Notes: a model not told the origin generated them from the letters alone. A stretch of DNA of 64,000 bases from Nageia nagi (GCA_050084985.1 JBITNC010000001.1:195238001-195302000); one strand, 5' to 3'. Positions 9,345 through 21,130 are shown, numbered from the stretch's first letter. A program made the numbers and translations.

Positions 9345-10250
9345 AACTCTTTCTAATCAATTTCGAATCTCCCTTATGCAATTAGATCCAAAATTCTAGT
9401 CTCCAAGGACTTACAAGAATTTGTAGAATGACCTCTTCTTTGATGATAAGTACAATAAGCATTTGCATTTCCCATTGGAACATTATTATCTTTTTCTCTT
9501 CTTTCTAGTGGCTGCAAAAAACCCTTATTAATCAAATCTTTGGAAATAAACTTTGGCTAATGGCTACTAAACATCTCAAATATGGAGGCCTCTTGATCAG
9601 GTGGTGGATCAAAATTTATGATAAGGCACCTTGTTTCGGTTTTTCTACTATGTGGGCATCCTATGTTTTCAAATTTTTTTAAGATATTATTTTTTGCTAA
9701 CATTGCTTTGGTTTTGATTGTTGAGATGGAATTTGAATTTTAGGTTTAGGTTGTGGTTTAAGTTGAGGTTTTTGACTATGTTATTACTTTTGTATTTCCT
9801 CTTTCTTAAACTTTTGCATACAATATTTCCTTGCATATGGATCTTTTAATAATTTAACTAATTTTTTTCTTAAAAATTCATGATAGTTTTCTTTCAAATC
9901 AAGATCAATATGAATACCTAACATCAAAAAAGGATTGGCTAACATACACTCTTTTATTTTTTTGACTTGATCTTGAGGTGTCAAATTTTCAAATGCAATA
10001 TCATATATTTCATATTTATCCATATCTTAGAGGTTTAAATATGCACCATAATCAAATAATCACTATTATTATCATTATCAGTATCATGCCCTTGATTTTC
10101 TATGATTGATATATCATTTTGCACATCATCATTTGCAATAATTAAGCATGAATTTGATAAACTCATTTCATCATAAGATTTTTTATTATTATTTAACATG
10201 ACATCCATATCCATAGGCATTTCTTATTTAGAATAAGGTGCAAAGAAATC
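9345..10250 (-). pseudogene. Ty3/gypsy gag remnant, upstream part
   Basis: Read on the minus strand, the segment near 9480-9400 gives AYCTYHQRRGHSTNSCKSLE. This is a C-X2-H-X4-H-X4-C knuckle of the kind found in plant gypsy Gag proteins, followed by a short helix-like tail ending in a stop. Further upstream are two open stretches, 10023-9784 (79 codons, acidic and lysine-rich) and 10220-10035 (61 codons), in which I recognise no domain. The gag frame reaches the copia insertion point at 9344 and continues at 433-190. Several stops show it is long dead. The assignment to gypsy rests on the knuckle and its surroundings only. Confidence 0.5.
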
Positions 10251-11990
10251 AGTTAGCATATTTCAATATTCAATAAAACCACTTGTAGTTGTAGTATTCA
10301 TGATAAAATGTAAGATCTAGAGCTTTGCACAAAACTTTAAAAAATATGACAAAATAAGCACTTTTACATCATGTAAGATTAAAAACAATTTGCTAGCATG
10401 TATATCTATGATGTGGAACACATTTTATGAGATTAGAACTTTAAAAATTCAAGAAAATAACCTTTATGCAAAATGTTTTATTTGAAAATCTCTAGAAATC
10501 TTAATAAAAATGCATGCAATAAGCTCAAATTAATCTCAAAAAGTTTCCTACTATGATGACTTATGATTTTGTTAAGTTTTTATCATAAAATAAGTCACCA
10601 AATAGTTGTAAAATATTTTTAAAATTTATAATTTTTCAATGTGATATTTTCTACAAAAAATTTCCTAAAATTGATCAAAATATGCAAATCTAGACCTAGA
10701 AAAATTAGAAAATATTTCCAATTATATTATGGTTTGGAAAACAATTTCTAATGCTAGATCCCACCAAATTGAATAAAATGACCTTTAAAATTAGGATTTT
10801 CAACATTGACAATTTTTAAGATTTTTTTTTAAAGCAATAAAAGTTTCTAAATTTGGAGAAAATCAACTCAACCAAAAAAAAAATAAAACCAATGGTTTCT
10901 AATTCAAGACTCCCTAGATAAAGTGATGCCTTAAAAAAAATTTTAGGGTTTGTAGGATCAATTAGATTCATCAAAATATAGACTATAAATTATGTAAAAT
11001 ACAAATATACATAATAAATAAATCAATCAACAATATAAGAATAGTTGATATGTACACTATATCAGATACCATAAATATACATGAAAAGTATGCACTTGAT
11101 ATGAAGTGTGTGTACAATCCTTGAAAGTAGATAGAAATAAATCTTTAGAGGATTGAGATCAAATTAGAAGCATGATTATGATGGATCTTTGCATGTATGA
11201 ATCAATAACCTTTTCCACTAAAATTTAAAATCTTCAATCTAGAAGATGCACACCACTAACAGTTTAAGAGAATCACATCGCTAATGGCCTAAGAGAAGCA
11301 TGTTGTTGACTACATGAAATATGTCAAATTATGTTGTACACCAAAGATAGAAAGTCCAAAGCTCAAAGTATAACAAATTCTTATAATAGATGGCATCCAA
11401 AGATATGTTATAGTTGACAACCACCTATTAGAGTTCTTATCATATCAAAGAGTACTGATCTATGAAGATCAACCTATTCTACCTATTTATATAACCTACA
11501 AATACATAAAAAGGAGTGAAAGTTGACTTCTTGCAATAATATAATCATTATTATATTCAAAATAATTTAAAATAAGACCCATGATATATGATATAGTATT
11601 TAATATAACACATGGCATTGCATTATAATATCCTTTTATCTTGACATATGTAATATTTTATTAAATCATTTAAGAAGTCTAAATATGATTTATTAAATAA
11701 ATAATAAATAATTTTTATACATATACATAAATATTAATTCATTTGAATGTATTTAGAGATATAATGAATGAACTAAAAACTATATTCAACATATTTTAAA
11801 TTAATTCTTCTAACTATTTGTTTAGTAATTATTAAATACATTCACCAAAAAATAAGTAAATCAATGTATGGAATCCAATATAATGAGAACTAGAACAAAA
11901 AAATATAGGAGGATTAATTTGTTCAAACAATAATAAGGTACACATCCTAAGTAAGAAATTGTTACACATCCTTACAAAAGAATAGTTTAA
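10251..11990. other. AT-rich intergenic DNA, no gene seen
   Basis: No coding signal, RNA gene or clear repeat boundary was found. The first part may be the untranslated 5' end of the gypsy remnant read on the minus strand, but no LTR end could be placed. Confidence 0.6.
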
Positions 11991-11994
11991 CTAT

Positions 11995-12515
11995 CACAAT
12001 TTCACAAATGGGGTATGAAAATTCTTCTTATATTTTAAATACTAACCATTTTATATAAATGTCTATCATGGCACTCACAACCATGATATTTGATGATAAA
12101 CCATTTTCAACTAGTCTTTGATTGATATGTATACCTTCTTATAGAGCTCCCATGGTGGTACATGTTGGAAGAATGCCAACAAAATTTATAACAGTATATA
12201 ATTGCATTTATTTAAATCTATAAAGCCTTATTTTTGTACATATTATGTAATCATTATAGTCCATGAAATTGTATTTACATCATGCATCTTGTCAAATAAT
12301 TCACAAGCCTTGTATATTCTTCTTAAGGAAGTTAATAATACTTTTAGTAAAATGTAACACAATAATACAATCTCATCAATTGTAATTGATCCAAAATGGA
12401 TTTTGGAAGGTGAAAAAATAAAAGTATCAAAATTGCAATTTGTTCTCATCCATTTGAAGAACTCTCTTCCATGGTTCCAACTCTTTAAACAAGGAGTAAA
12501 ATTGATTCTCGGATC
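11995..12515 (-). pseudogene. PPR protein pseudogene fragment
   Basis: On the minus strand, about 12320-12243 encodes IYKACELFDKMHDVNTISWT, close to the PLS-type PPR consensus 'IexArelFDkMpxrdvvSWtxMI'. Further on, in another frame (about 12180-12040), come GILPTCTTMGAL, a stop, EGIHINQRLVENGLSSNI and VSAMIDIYIKW, matching the next repeats ('VLPACaxLgALexGkeiHxxiixsGlxsnv...ALIDMYxKC'). Such proteins bind single RNAs in chloroplasts or mitochondria. Only two to three repeats can be read, with stops and at least one frameshift, so this is a relic. No other gene lies near it. Its link to the PPR-like piece inside the copia leader is unknown. Confidence 0.65.
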
Positions 12516-13490
12516 AAAAGATATTATGATTTGAAGTTATAAAAAAATATTTTATTTATGGGACCTACATCCAATCAGCATTACACAATCAAAACCACAT
12601 TAGTATCATATTAAATGCTCAAGGAACAACTCAACATTTCACCCACTAATTAGAATTAAAGAAAAAAAAGGGACATAAAAGACAAAATAGCCACCTTTCA
12701 TGCAATTATGAAGTGGAAAATTATAAGTGGAGTTTAAAGTGATTTAAAGCCTCTTAATTGACTTTTCAAACACCTTATCCATAGTGACAAATAGAAAATG
12801 TTGAATTAAAGGTGGTTCTTAAATATTTTAATGGTTGTAAATGAAAAGACACATAAATCAAGATAGATTTCATCATTTAATAGAGTTTTTTATAGCAAAG
12901 ATTAATTTTGGAGAGGAAAGGGTAAATTTTCTTCAAAAATAGTCATGTTATATATCAATTTGACTAGAAAGAGAATTTTGAATCCAATGATAAAGCTACT
13001 TTCTCATTTTGGATTAGCTAATTTTCAAAAATAGTGAATTTTTAGTTATGGAGATAAAACAAAAACTAAATGCCAAAATCAATGAGGATCCTAAAACAAA
13101 GAAGATAGAAGGCTATAGGAATTACAAATGGAGGATATTATGGTTGGAGAGGTTTAGCAAGTAATTAATCTAGAATTATTTTTGCTAGCTAAAACTAATA
13201 TGACCTAAAATAAAAGAGAACCATAGGAATTGAAAAGTTGGCAATGAAGAGAAAATAGATGGAGAGAACACTTTATTATTGTAACCATAACTCCTAAATT
13301 AAGCCTTTTAATATTAAAAAATCAAAGGCTTATGGAGAATGGATTTTTAATTCCCATTGTAGAAGTTCCATTCCATAGGCATGTAGTGTATTTTGTGTGG
13401 GTAAGAAAAACTAAGTGTGTGAGAGTTGCACCATATATTTGTATAATATGTTTGGAGAGATCTCACATGTTGCATGAGCGAAAATATTTG
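12516..13490. other. AT-rich intergenic DNA, no gene seen
   Basis: No convincing coding or RNA feature was found on either strand. Confidence 0.6.
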
Positions 13491-13587
13491 TGAAATAAAA
13501 TTAATCACACAAATAGATTGACACATATTATTATTGTGAACTTAGTAATTATTTATGTCAATCTATTTATGTGATTGATTTTATTTC
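13491..13587. repeat. Inverted repeat, about 34-bp arms
   Basis: The arm at 13491-13525 (TGAAATAAAATTAATCACAC...) and the arm at 13556-13587 are reverse complements with a few mismatches, separated by about 30 bases. No target duplication was found, so whether this is a tiny transposon relic or a chance palindrome is open. Confidence 0.75.
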
Positions 13588-13590
13588 TAT

Positions 13591-16500
13591 AAGCATGAGA
13601 ATAAATAAAGTGTTAAGATCCAAAAGTGAATTTGTGAAAAGGGGTTTACAAATTAGTAATGATAACATAATATAATTAGAAAATGTATAATTTAGAGGTT
13701 TTCAAGTGTTTACATGACACCCTTATCATAGGTTATCAAGTATTTACTAGGATATTTCTAATCTAGATATGGACACATTATATCTACAAGTCCATTTTAA
13801 ACACATTCTATAGGGTTCCATATTCCTTGGTGGGTATTCCCTCCATTTCAAATTTTAAGTTTGGTGAGATATTTATATCCATGTAATTCTCCATGTAGCT
13901 TCTGGTTAATAAAATCTATATCACATTTTATGAATATATTTCTTCGATATGGTGTGCCAACCCTTTACTATTGCAACACTCTAATGATGATAGTATTATT
14001 TTTCAACATCTATACTTCTCCAACAACTCTTAGTAGGCTTATCCAACATGTATATGCCAAGCACATAAAGTTTCTAGATCTATAAATGGATCATTTATAT
14101 TTAATCATTGTTGGCTTAGTTATTGTAACATTATGTTGCTCCTATTGTAACTCATTAATACCTTAGCCTCATTTGCTTATTGAAATATACAGAGGAAAGT
14201 GCACTCAGTTGAGATTCATAATAGCCTAGTTACTACCTTAGTCCCTAATAAAACTCATGAATGCTGATGGTACCACTTTTGTAATGGTTTACTTCCTTTT
14301 CCATAATTAGTACATGGTTGTTTCCCTAGTCCATAAGCAATATATGGTTGATTGTCTTATCCTCAAGTAATCACATGGATGCCTCATGGTACCAATTTTG
14401 TATGTCAAATATTATATAATTTATAATACTTGAAGATATATTTGTATGATTTTCATTATTTAATAGTAATACAAAAATCAATTGATCCATCTTATAGTGT
14501 CTATCCATGGAGCTTTCCATTCCTTATGGTTGTATAATGTGGTTTTTATTTCTAATCTTATATACATGAGAAAATACATTTTATATATTTATAGGAGTGA
14601 TATGAATCTATTATATTATTATATTTAGTTATTTGAAATCATTTTAACTATGTGGGTACTTGTTTGTTTCCCATTTTGAGCAATGGATTTAGAGTTATTC
14701 GTGGTTATCCCAAACTGCCTTTATACAGAACTAGTTTGCATTTAAAGGCTATATTATTCATTCTATATATCCTTTTTATATTATTATATTTTTTAAAAAT
14801 TATTTATTTCAATACCTTTCCATCCATGTATAACATGAAATACTTTACTAGAAGAACATATTTTGAAATCATAATCGTTGGACCTACATTTTTCGTAGTC
14901 TTGTTCTTAAACCCCGTGAAGTCTTTTACTAGTATATGAATTTTGAAACTTAGTTGTTTCTTATAATTTTCTCATACCTTCACCATTAGCTATATAATTT
15001 CATGTTGATCATTTTGATTTTTCATAGTACTAGGTTTCATTAAGAAACAACCAAGTTATAGCCCTTCAAAGTTGGCCCTATAAACTAGTCAATTTTTCCA
15101 AAATTTTCAATTTTCCTAAAAATTTCAACTTTCCCACAATATAATCAAGTTCAAGCATTCAAAACTTATAAAAAGGGTATAATTTTTAGTTTTTTTACTT
15201 TCTCATACTTTGGGAAAGTTCTATACAACTAAAAACTTTAAAACTCTATATTTTCACATTTTGCACTATTTTTTCAGCCCTACAAAGTTGTTTTACACCA
15301 AAAATCTTCAAATTCACTATCTAGGAGATTTGAAAGTTCATTTTAGATGTGTGAGTAATTGTTAATTTTTTTTTACATTTTGTATCCAATTATAAGGTTA
15401 AATTCATATTTTGGGTAACTTTTATTTATCTAAAACTAACTAAAAGTCTAAAGCCTCTATTTATTCAATTTGCATTAGTGACTAGTGTTCAAGAATATCA
15501 AAATCTTTAACTATTGTTAAAGCTTAGAGCCTTTAGCATTTAAATATTCAATTGATATCAAATCATTAGGCCATTAGTTTTCAACTAGTGGTTGGCAAAC
15601 TTCAAATTCTCCAATTGATATTACCTTGGTGGCATGGATTACTACCTTAATGATAAGAATACTTGCCTTAATTTATTGATGGTAAGAAAAGTATTCTTAA
15701 TGATTTCCATAATATTTGGATAGATTATGGTGAAATTTTTCAACACATTGATTATATGTAGTTATATGATTCTTTTGATGAATACTTAATTCTAAAAATT
15801 CAATGGAGGAAAATTTTTAGAAGTTGTTCATCACTTATTAACATTATAGTAATTAGATACATGATATCGTTTAATTAAATGTCATATACAATAGCATGAA
15901 CAACTCAATTAAAAGAGTTGGTTGCATTTTCCACTTTACTAAGTAATGCATACTCTAGAAATAGCTATCAATATATGAACTAAGCAACATAATTCTAGTT
16001 ATGGTGAATGAGATTATAACTCACTTAGGGTACTCTCCAAATGAGGGGGATGTATAAGGAGTACAAAGTAAGACTGGGGAAAGTTTTTCATTGGCTAGAG
16101 AGGCATTGCAACTAAGATATTTGGCCAATGCTTTATTAATGGAGTGCATTAATAAGTCTGCAAGTGAACTTTATTTATGATGTGAAATGTTGCAAGAGGC
16201 AAAGGGAAATGGGAGATCAAGCATTTGACATGATCTATAAGGAGAAAATGAGCTCATAACTAAGTGATAATTGATCCTTAAATGCATACAAGAGTTAACC
16301 AACTAGTTAGATATTTTGAAATGACATGTCACTACTTGAATTCCTCCCATTCTAAGATTTCAGTAAAAGAGGAGACTTAGTAGTTATAAACAAGGATTGG
16401 TAATTGAAATGTGATTGTTTAATGTTAAATTATTTTATATGCTAAACATCCAATAGTGAAATCAATTGGTTTCAACCTTGTTATAAATCTTATGTGCATC

Positions 16501-16630
16501 AGTGCACTTAATAAGTATGATTTTGAATTAATGTAATGGATGCTTATATTACAATAAGACAAACTTGTTAAATGATATGTGTATCGACATATGGATAACT
16601 TAATAACCTTTTCTCAATTATTTGAGATTT
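13591..16630. other. AT-rich intergenic DNA, no gene seen
   Basis: Short open stretches at 13861-14085 and 14652-14939 have no family motif and a composition like their surroundings. A sentence-like repeat of about 30 bp (CATG.ATGC..ATGGTACCA..TTTGTA) occurs near 14258 and 14373. Part of 15900-16630 may be the decayed body of the copia relative that follows, but I could not align it. Confidence 0.5.
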
Positions 16631-16639
16631 TCTTTATAT

Positions 16640-17359
16640 GAAGTTTCCCTCAAGGGGGAGAAATAACTCTTAAATGATGTCAAATTAATATCAACTTGCA
16701 TACAAAAAGCTATAAAAATAATAATAATATGAAGTTATATGAACCCATATCATCTTTTAGGATGGTAAAGTTGTCCTTAAGAGAGACTAAAGTACAAATT
16801 ATTGGAAACTCTTATACTTCACTTCTAGAAGGACCTTTTGCTATATATATGAGAATAACTTATTTATACATCTTATAATGAATGATGAATTGATAAACAC
16901 ATATTTTGTGACTATCGATTTACTTGATGATTTATAGTATGACTATAGGTTTATTTAGCATGATTTATAGTATACTATTTGATCAATTTATGGGTGGTAT
17001 TATTTGATTCATCTATCATATATTAAAATGAATGTATGATGCATCTAATTGATGTTATTTATGAGCTTCTTATAGCTTTCAAGTGTGCACGTTATCTACT
17101 TTGAGTATGTAAGCTCATAAAGGCTCACCATGTCAATATAATATTGAATGACTACTTGTACACTATAACCATTTATGGTTGATGATTATTATGTTGTCAA
17201 TCATTTGTTCATTAGTTGAGCCTTGTTTATAATCTAAAGTTTATTACTTATCAAGATGTTAAGTTCTCATCTTTGATTGTATTTCTTATGGAGAAGAGTT
17301 TTCTTACACTTTCTTTATATATTTTCTTATCTCTACCCCAATACTATACTAAGGGGGGT
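16640..17359 (+). mobile_element. Older relative of the copia element: 3' internal region
   Basis: The segment begins with CCCTCAAGGGGGAG (about 16647-16660), the same purine tract seen at the end of pol in the young copia element (about 8054-8067). It then follows that element's 3' internal region in order: the TATTTGATTC...GATGCATCTAA block, TCATGAGTT/TTATGAGCTT, the GCTCA..AGGCTCAC block, and TTCTCATCT..TTGTAT.TCT.ATGGAG. It ends in a second purine tract AAGGGGGG (17351-17358) directly before a TGTTAG LTR start. The 49-bp tandem repeats of the young element are absent. The coding part upstream is unrecognisable. This is an old member of the same family. Confidence 0.8.
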
Positions 17360-17955
17360 TGTTAGAACTTGTAATGCATTATTGTGTAAATAAATTAGGT
17401 GTATTATTTTTGATTAATTAAAAACTAAAGAAACATTTAGAATACCTAAGTTAAAAATAAAATATTTTATAATATGGAATAATCTATTTATTATGCAGGG
17501 TATCCATGTATGCAAATTTGGAGCCCCATCTATTTTATATGAGGTATATCCATATATGCATGTTTTCCCATATACTTAAAATAGAAGTATGGGTAAAAGG
17601 CCTTATACATACCATTCTCACCTAATGTGAAGATGTTGATATCATATGGACATTGGTATTCCTCTTATGTATATAGGTTTTACCAAATTAGGATTTGAGC
17701 CTATAAAAGGAAGGATAGACTTCTTGTAAAACATACACTTGTAGGAGCATTATTATGCTACTAGTTTAGAGATCTAGGTTATCGAAAGTTTGTAAAAGAG
17801 ATTTTATCTTGAGAAAAAATATACTTAGATTAAAGTGGATGTACTCTCTTAAATATAAACCAATATACTTATTTTGTGTTAATTTTTGAGGTTTCTTATT
17901 ATTGTGTACTTTGAGATATTGTTATCTTTGAGAGAAATTAGAATGTTAATTTGTT
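17360..17955 (+). repeat. LTR of the older copia relative
   Basis: It starts TGTTAGAACTTGTAATGCATTATTGTG, matching the first bases of the young copia LTR, right after a purine tract. A TATA-like CTATAAAAGG is at 17701. The 3' end is not sharp. Near 17950 the sequence GTTGGTACAAGTGATC resembles a worn primer-binding site, which would make this LTR serve as both a 3' LTR and the 5' LTR of the fragment that follows. Confidence 0.7.
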
Positions 17956-18014
17956 AGAGTTGGTACAAGTGATCTTGGTTTTAAAATTCCTTAATTCTTT
18001 CAATAATCAAGATA

Positions 18015-18733
18015 AAGACCATTAGAATTGAATTGGCAATGGCTGCACAATTTGGTTGAAAAGTATACCAAATGGATGTGTAAAGGAACTTTCTCAATGG
18101 ATACTTAGAAGAAGAGACCTAAATGTAGTAATCAAAAAGATTTGTGATTGATTTAGGAAAAGAAAAGGTGTGTAGATTGATCAAGTCTCTATATAGCTTA
18201 AAATAGGCTCCACAAGCTTGGTACATCAAAATTAATGAACACCTAATATAACATGATTTTTTTGGAAGCCCATATAATCCAAATCTCTACCTTTGACAAC
18301 ATGGAGGGTAGATAACCATTCTTGTATTATATGTCAATGATTTATTCATCACATGGAGTAATAAAGAGTTGATCTAATCATGCAAAGATGATCTCAAATA
18401 ATCATTTGACATGATCGACCATGGTTTACTTCACTATTATCTTAGATTGGAGGTTTGGTAGATGCAATATTAGATATTTATTTTATAGATGAATTACACC
18501 AAGAGCTTATTGGATAAATTTAGGATTTTGGAATGTGAACCAATGAACATATCAATTGAATCTAGTTTACATTTGTCATGCCATTATAGTTCTCCATTGG
18601 TAAATATAACTCTCTACCATCAACTGATTAGAGGGTTAATTTACCTTGCATATACTAGGCTAGATATTTCTTATATCATTAACATCAAGTTGAATAACTC
18701 CAAGATCAAAAAATATTGTATTAGGTTAGAATA
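18015..18733 (+). pseudogene. copia reverse transcriptase fragment
   Basis: The broken plus-strand frames show the copia RT order: LAMAAQFG near 18035, QMDV (first catalytic Asp) near 18070, FLNG near 18090, SLYSLK-APQAWYIKINEHL at about 18188-18240, and YVNDLFIT at about 18326-18350, where the usual YVDD has become YVND. The segment at 18489-18734 (MNYTKSLLDKFRILECEPMN ... LIRGLIYLAYTRLDISY) is the RT-RNase H connection. RNase H, integrase and gag are missing. The fragment starts only about 60 bp after the LTR at 17360-17955, so about 3 kb of gag, protease and integrase must have been lost if they belong together. It is non-functional. Confidence 0.85.
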
Positions 18734-18918
18734 ATGCCTTAATACACAATAACATTGACTCTTCACATTCACCTTCTTGGGTGATCCTTGAGATATAATG
18801 TAACTCTTCATATTCTTCTAGAAATGATAATTAGAAATCTACCACATAGTTAAAAATTTACTAAATATAGTAAGTAACTACTACTATATTATATTTACTA
18901 TAATCTCTAAGGATTAAG
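18734..18918. other. Possible LTR remnant of the minus-strand copia element
   Basis: Read on the minus strand, the end of copia RNase H (about 18932) is followed by AATTAAGGAGGTAA and then TGTTAGACACTTAATCC. This looks like a polypurine tract and an LTR start near 18913. The LTR cannot be traced beyond about 18740, where the plus-strand RT fragment begins. Confidence 0.45.
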
Positions 18919-19180
18919 TGTCTAACATTACCTCCTTAATTCGAAGGGGTGTTGGTAAGTCCAAGCATCTTCCTAAACTCCTCAAAATTTTCTCTTCGAA
19001 GTACCTTGGTGAAGATGTTTGCAATTTGTTCATTTGTGGAATAATGTTTCAACTAAATTATCTTGGCCTCTACATGATATCAAATCAAGTGGTACTACAT
19101 GTTAATGTGCTTTGTTTGATCATAAAAATTTGGTTCTTGGTCAATTGAATTGCAAAAATATTATCAACTAGCTTTGATAT
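18919..19180 (-). pseudogene. copia RNase H, C-terminal end
   Basis: The minus strand reads LVDNIFAIQLTKN, QTKHI (normally KH.ei..H), then NEQIANIFTKVLRRENFEEF and LGLTNTPSN, the conserved C-terminus of copia RNase H and pol. Frameshifts and stops are present. The block upstream, which should carry the DNKSAI motif, is replaced by the insertion at 19181-19890. Confidence 0.82.
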
Positions 19181-19890
19181 AACCCCTTGTGTATCAAAAA
19201 ATGCCAAGAGATATCATTGTTGAGGCACCTATCCTAAATTTTAATCTATAATCTAAATTTCAAATTATAATTTAAAATTTAAAATTTTAATCTATAATTT
19301 AAATTTTAAAGTCAAATGTTTTTATATCAAAATTATTTATAATAAAAATATGTAATTTAAAATAATATAAAATATATTTAATTTGTAATATGTAACTTAA
19401 AATATATTAATCTATAATATATTTAATTTATAATCTATAACCTAAAATATATTTAATTTGTAATTTGTAATATGAAATTATTTATAGTCAAATTTTATAG
19501 CAATTATTATTTTTTATTTAGAAAAATATTATAGATAATAAATATAATAGAAGAGAGTAAGATCTTACATGGAAATGAAAAATAAATTATAGTAGAACCA
19601 ATTTGGTCTTCATCTCTTTGATCTTTGCTCTTTTTCCTTCCAAATTAGCTCTTCCTATTTCGTGGAATGAATTTGCATAAATGTTATATATTCTTTCATA
19701 TATTTATGCATTATTTTTGAAAAGATGTGTTGATTTATATTTAATAAGGTTTTCGAATTTTTTTTATTTCTTAAGTTAGTTTTGTAATTTAATTTTTTTA
19801 TTTTCTCACCAATTATTTAATAGATGAACTCACATGTGACATTTTGCTTCCCATTCCACCCCATGTTGCAGCTATAGGAATGCCTCTTGG
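19181..19890. mobile_element. AT-rich insertion of a repeat family shared with the 24.4-27 kb region
   Basis: This block separates two halves of a copia RNase H. It is mostly TAATTTAAAATTT-type low-complexity DNA. At one end it has AAATGCCAAGAGATATCATTGTTGAGGCACCTATCC, and at the other a module with CTCACATGTGACATTTTG, CCATTCCACCCCATG and AGGAATGCCTCTTG (about 19827-19886). Both end modules recur at 24476-24545 and 24760-24806, and the second one at about 26107, 26245, 26663 and 26810, so this is a mobile repeat family. No coding capacity, clear terminal repeats or target duplication were found. Confidence 0.6.
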
Positions 19891-20821
19891 CATAATTAGA
19901 AGAGGAGTTGGATGGACTTGTTTTTATTTTCTTGCAAATCTTCTAGCATCTTCTTGAGCCACACAATCTCCTTTATTGCCTTTGTAACAACCACATACTT
20001 TGCCTTTGTAGTGGAATCTATCAAAATGGATTATTTTCATTATTTTCAAGAGATAGCTACTAATCCAAGACTTATGGCATATTCTAAAGTTGAAACTCCA
20101 TTTTATTTATCATCATCAAAGTCTAAATCCATGTATTCAATCAATTTTAAGTCTCCAATCTTGAAATACTTGAGCCCTAATTCTTGTGTTCCTTTCAAAT
20201 ATCTGAGAACTCTTTTTGTTGCATTATAATGCCCTTCACATGATTTTTGCATAAATAAAAAAAACAAATCCAACTATAAGTGAAATATATGTTCTAGTTG
20301 TGGTTAAATAAATGAGACTTCCAAGAAGTTGTCTATACTTTGTTGAATCCTCAAATGCATTCCTTTCAATATATTTCAACTTCAAATTTTATTCTATTGG
20401 AGTGGAAATAGGATTACAATCTACCATGCTAAATCTATTCAACAACTCTCTAATGTACTTTCTTTGGGAAATAAAAATCTACCTTGGGTTTTGTATCACT
20501 TCAACACCCAAATAGTAATGAAGATGTTCCATATATTTCATTTCAAAATCTCTCTTCAAATCTTATTTTATGGATGCAATGTAACATTCATTATTCCTTA
20601 TTATCAAAAGATCATCTACATACACCATAAGATACACAATAGTTTTACCAACATTTCTAACAAATAAAGTTACATCATCAATATTAAAGTGTTCAAAGTT
20701 TATCTTGAAGATATGCTTAATAAGCTTTTTGTAACAAGTACAAGGAGCTTGTTTTATGCCATACAAAGATTTGATGAGCTTATAAACTTTATAAACTTTT
20801 TCTTCAATAAATACACCTAAC
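19891..20821 (-). pseudogene. copia RT end and RNase H, N-terminal part
   Basis: The minus strand from 20823 reads LIKSLYGIKQAPCTCYKKL and then VYVDDLLIIRNNE, so the YVDD catalytic site is intact in this 86-codon stretch. About 20560-20230 carries the RT-RNase H connection. About 19985-19925 reads KEIVWLKKMLEDLQENKNK, a typical RNase H segment. Only the last third of RT is left, and it is fused upstream to the integrase start by a deletion. Frameshifts occur throughout. Confidence 0.85.
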
Positions 20822-21130
20822 ACATCCTAATGTAATCATTTATGAGATTCATGATATATTTATTTCTAGAAATAGAAGGGACAGGTAATGGTATACACAA
20901 ATTAGAGTGAATGAGTTCTAATTTTCTACATGCTCTCAAATTTTGAATCAAAAAAATGTTGTTTGTTGTTCTTTATTAAGACACATGCTTCACAAGGTTA
21001 TATGTTCCTAGGAATAGTAGGCAATCACAAAAAACCTCTTTTTCAACAAATGAAGATCATCAAAATTGAGATGGACAAATCTTACATGCCATAAAAGACT
21101 ATATGAGAGAGTACATTTTTCTTAATGTAT
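20822..21130 (-). pseudogene. copia integrase N-terminal region, truncated
   Basis: Minus-strand reading gives, in broken frames, FDDLHLLKKRFFVIAYYS, a C-LNKEQQTTFF stretch matching the 'C..C.lGKq....f' part of the zinc-binding region, then KLELIHSNLC.P and NDYIR, matching 'PLELIHSDLCGP' and 'iDDySR'. Directly after this the sequence jumps to RT (KSLYGIKQAP). The rest of the integrase core, its Glu, and the front of RT are deleted (about 1.3 kb by comparison with other copia elements). Confidence 0.75.

Noticed and set aside
13861-14085. 74-codon open frame
   Set aside because: No motif, and its composition is as expected for AT-rich DNA.
14652-14939. 95-codon hydrophobic open frame
   Set aside because: Composition equals the AT-rich surroundings (Phe/Ile/Tyr), with no motif and no neighbour that supports it.
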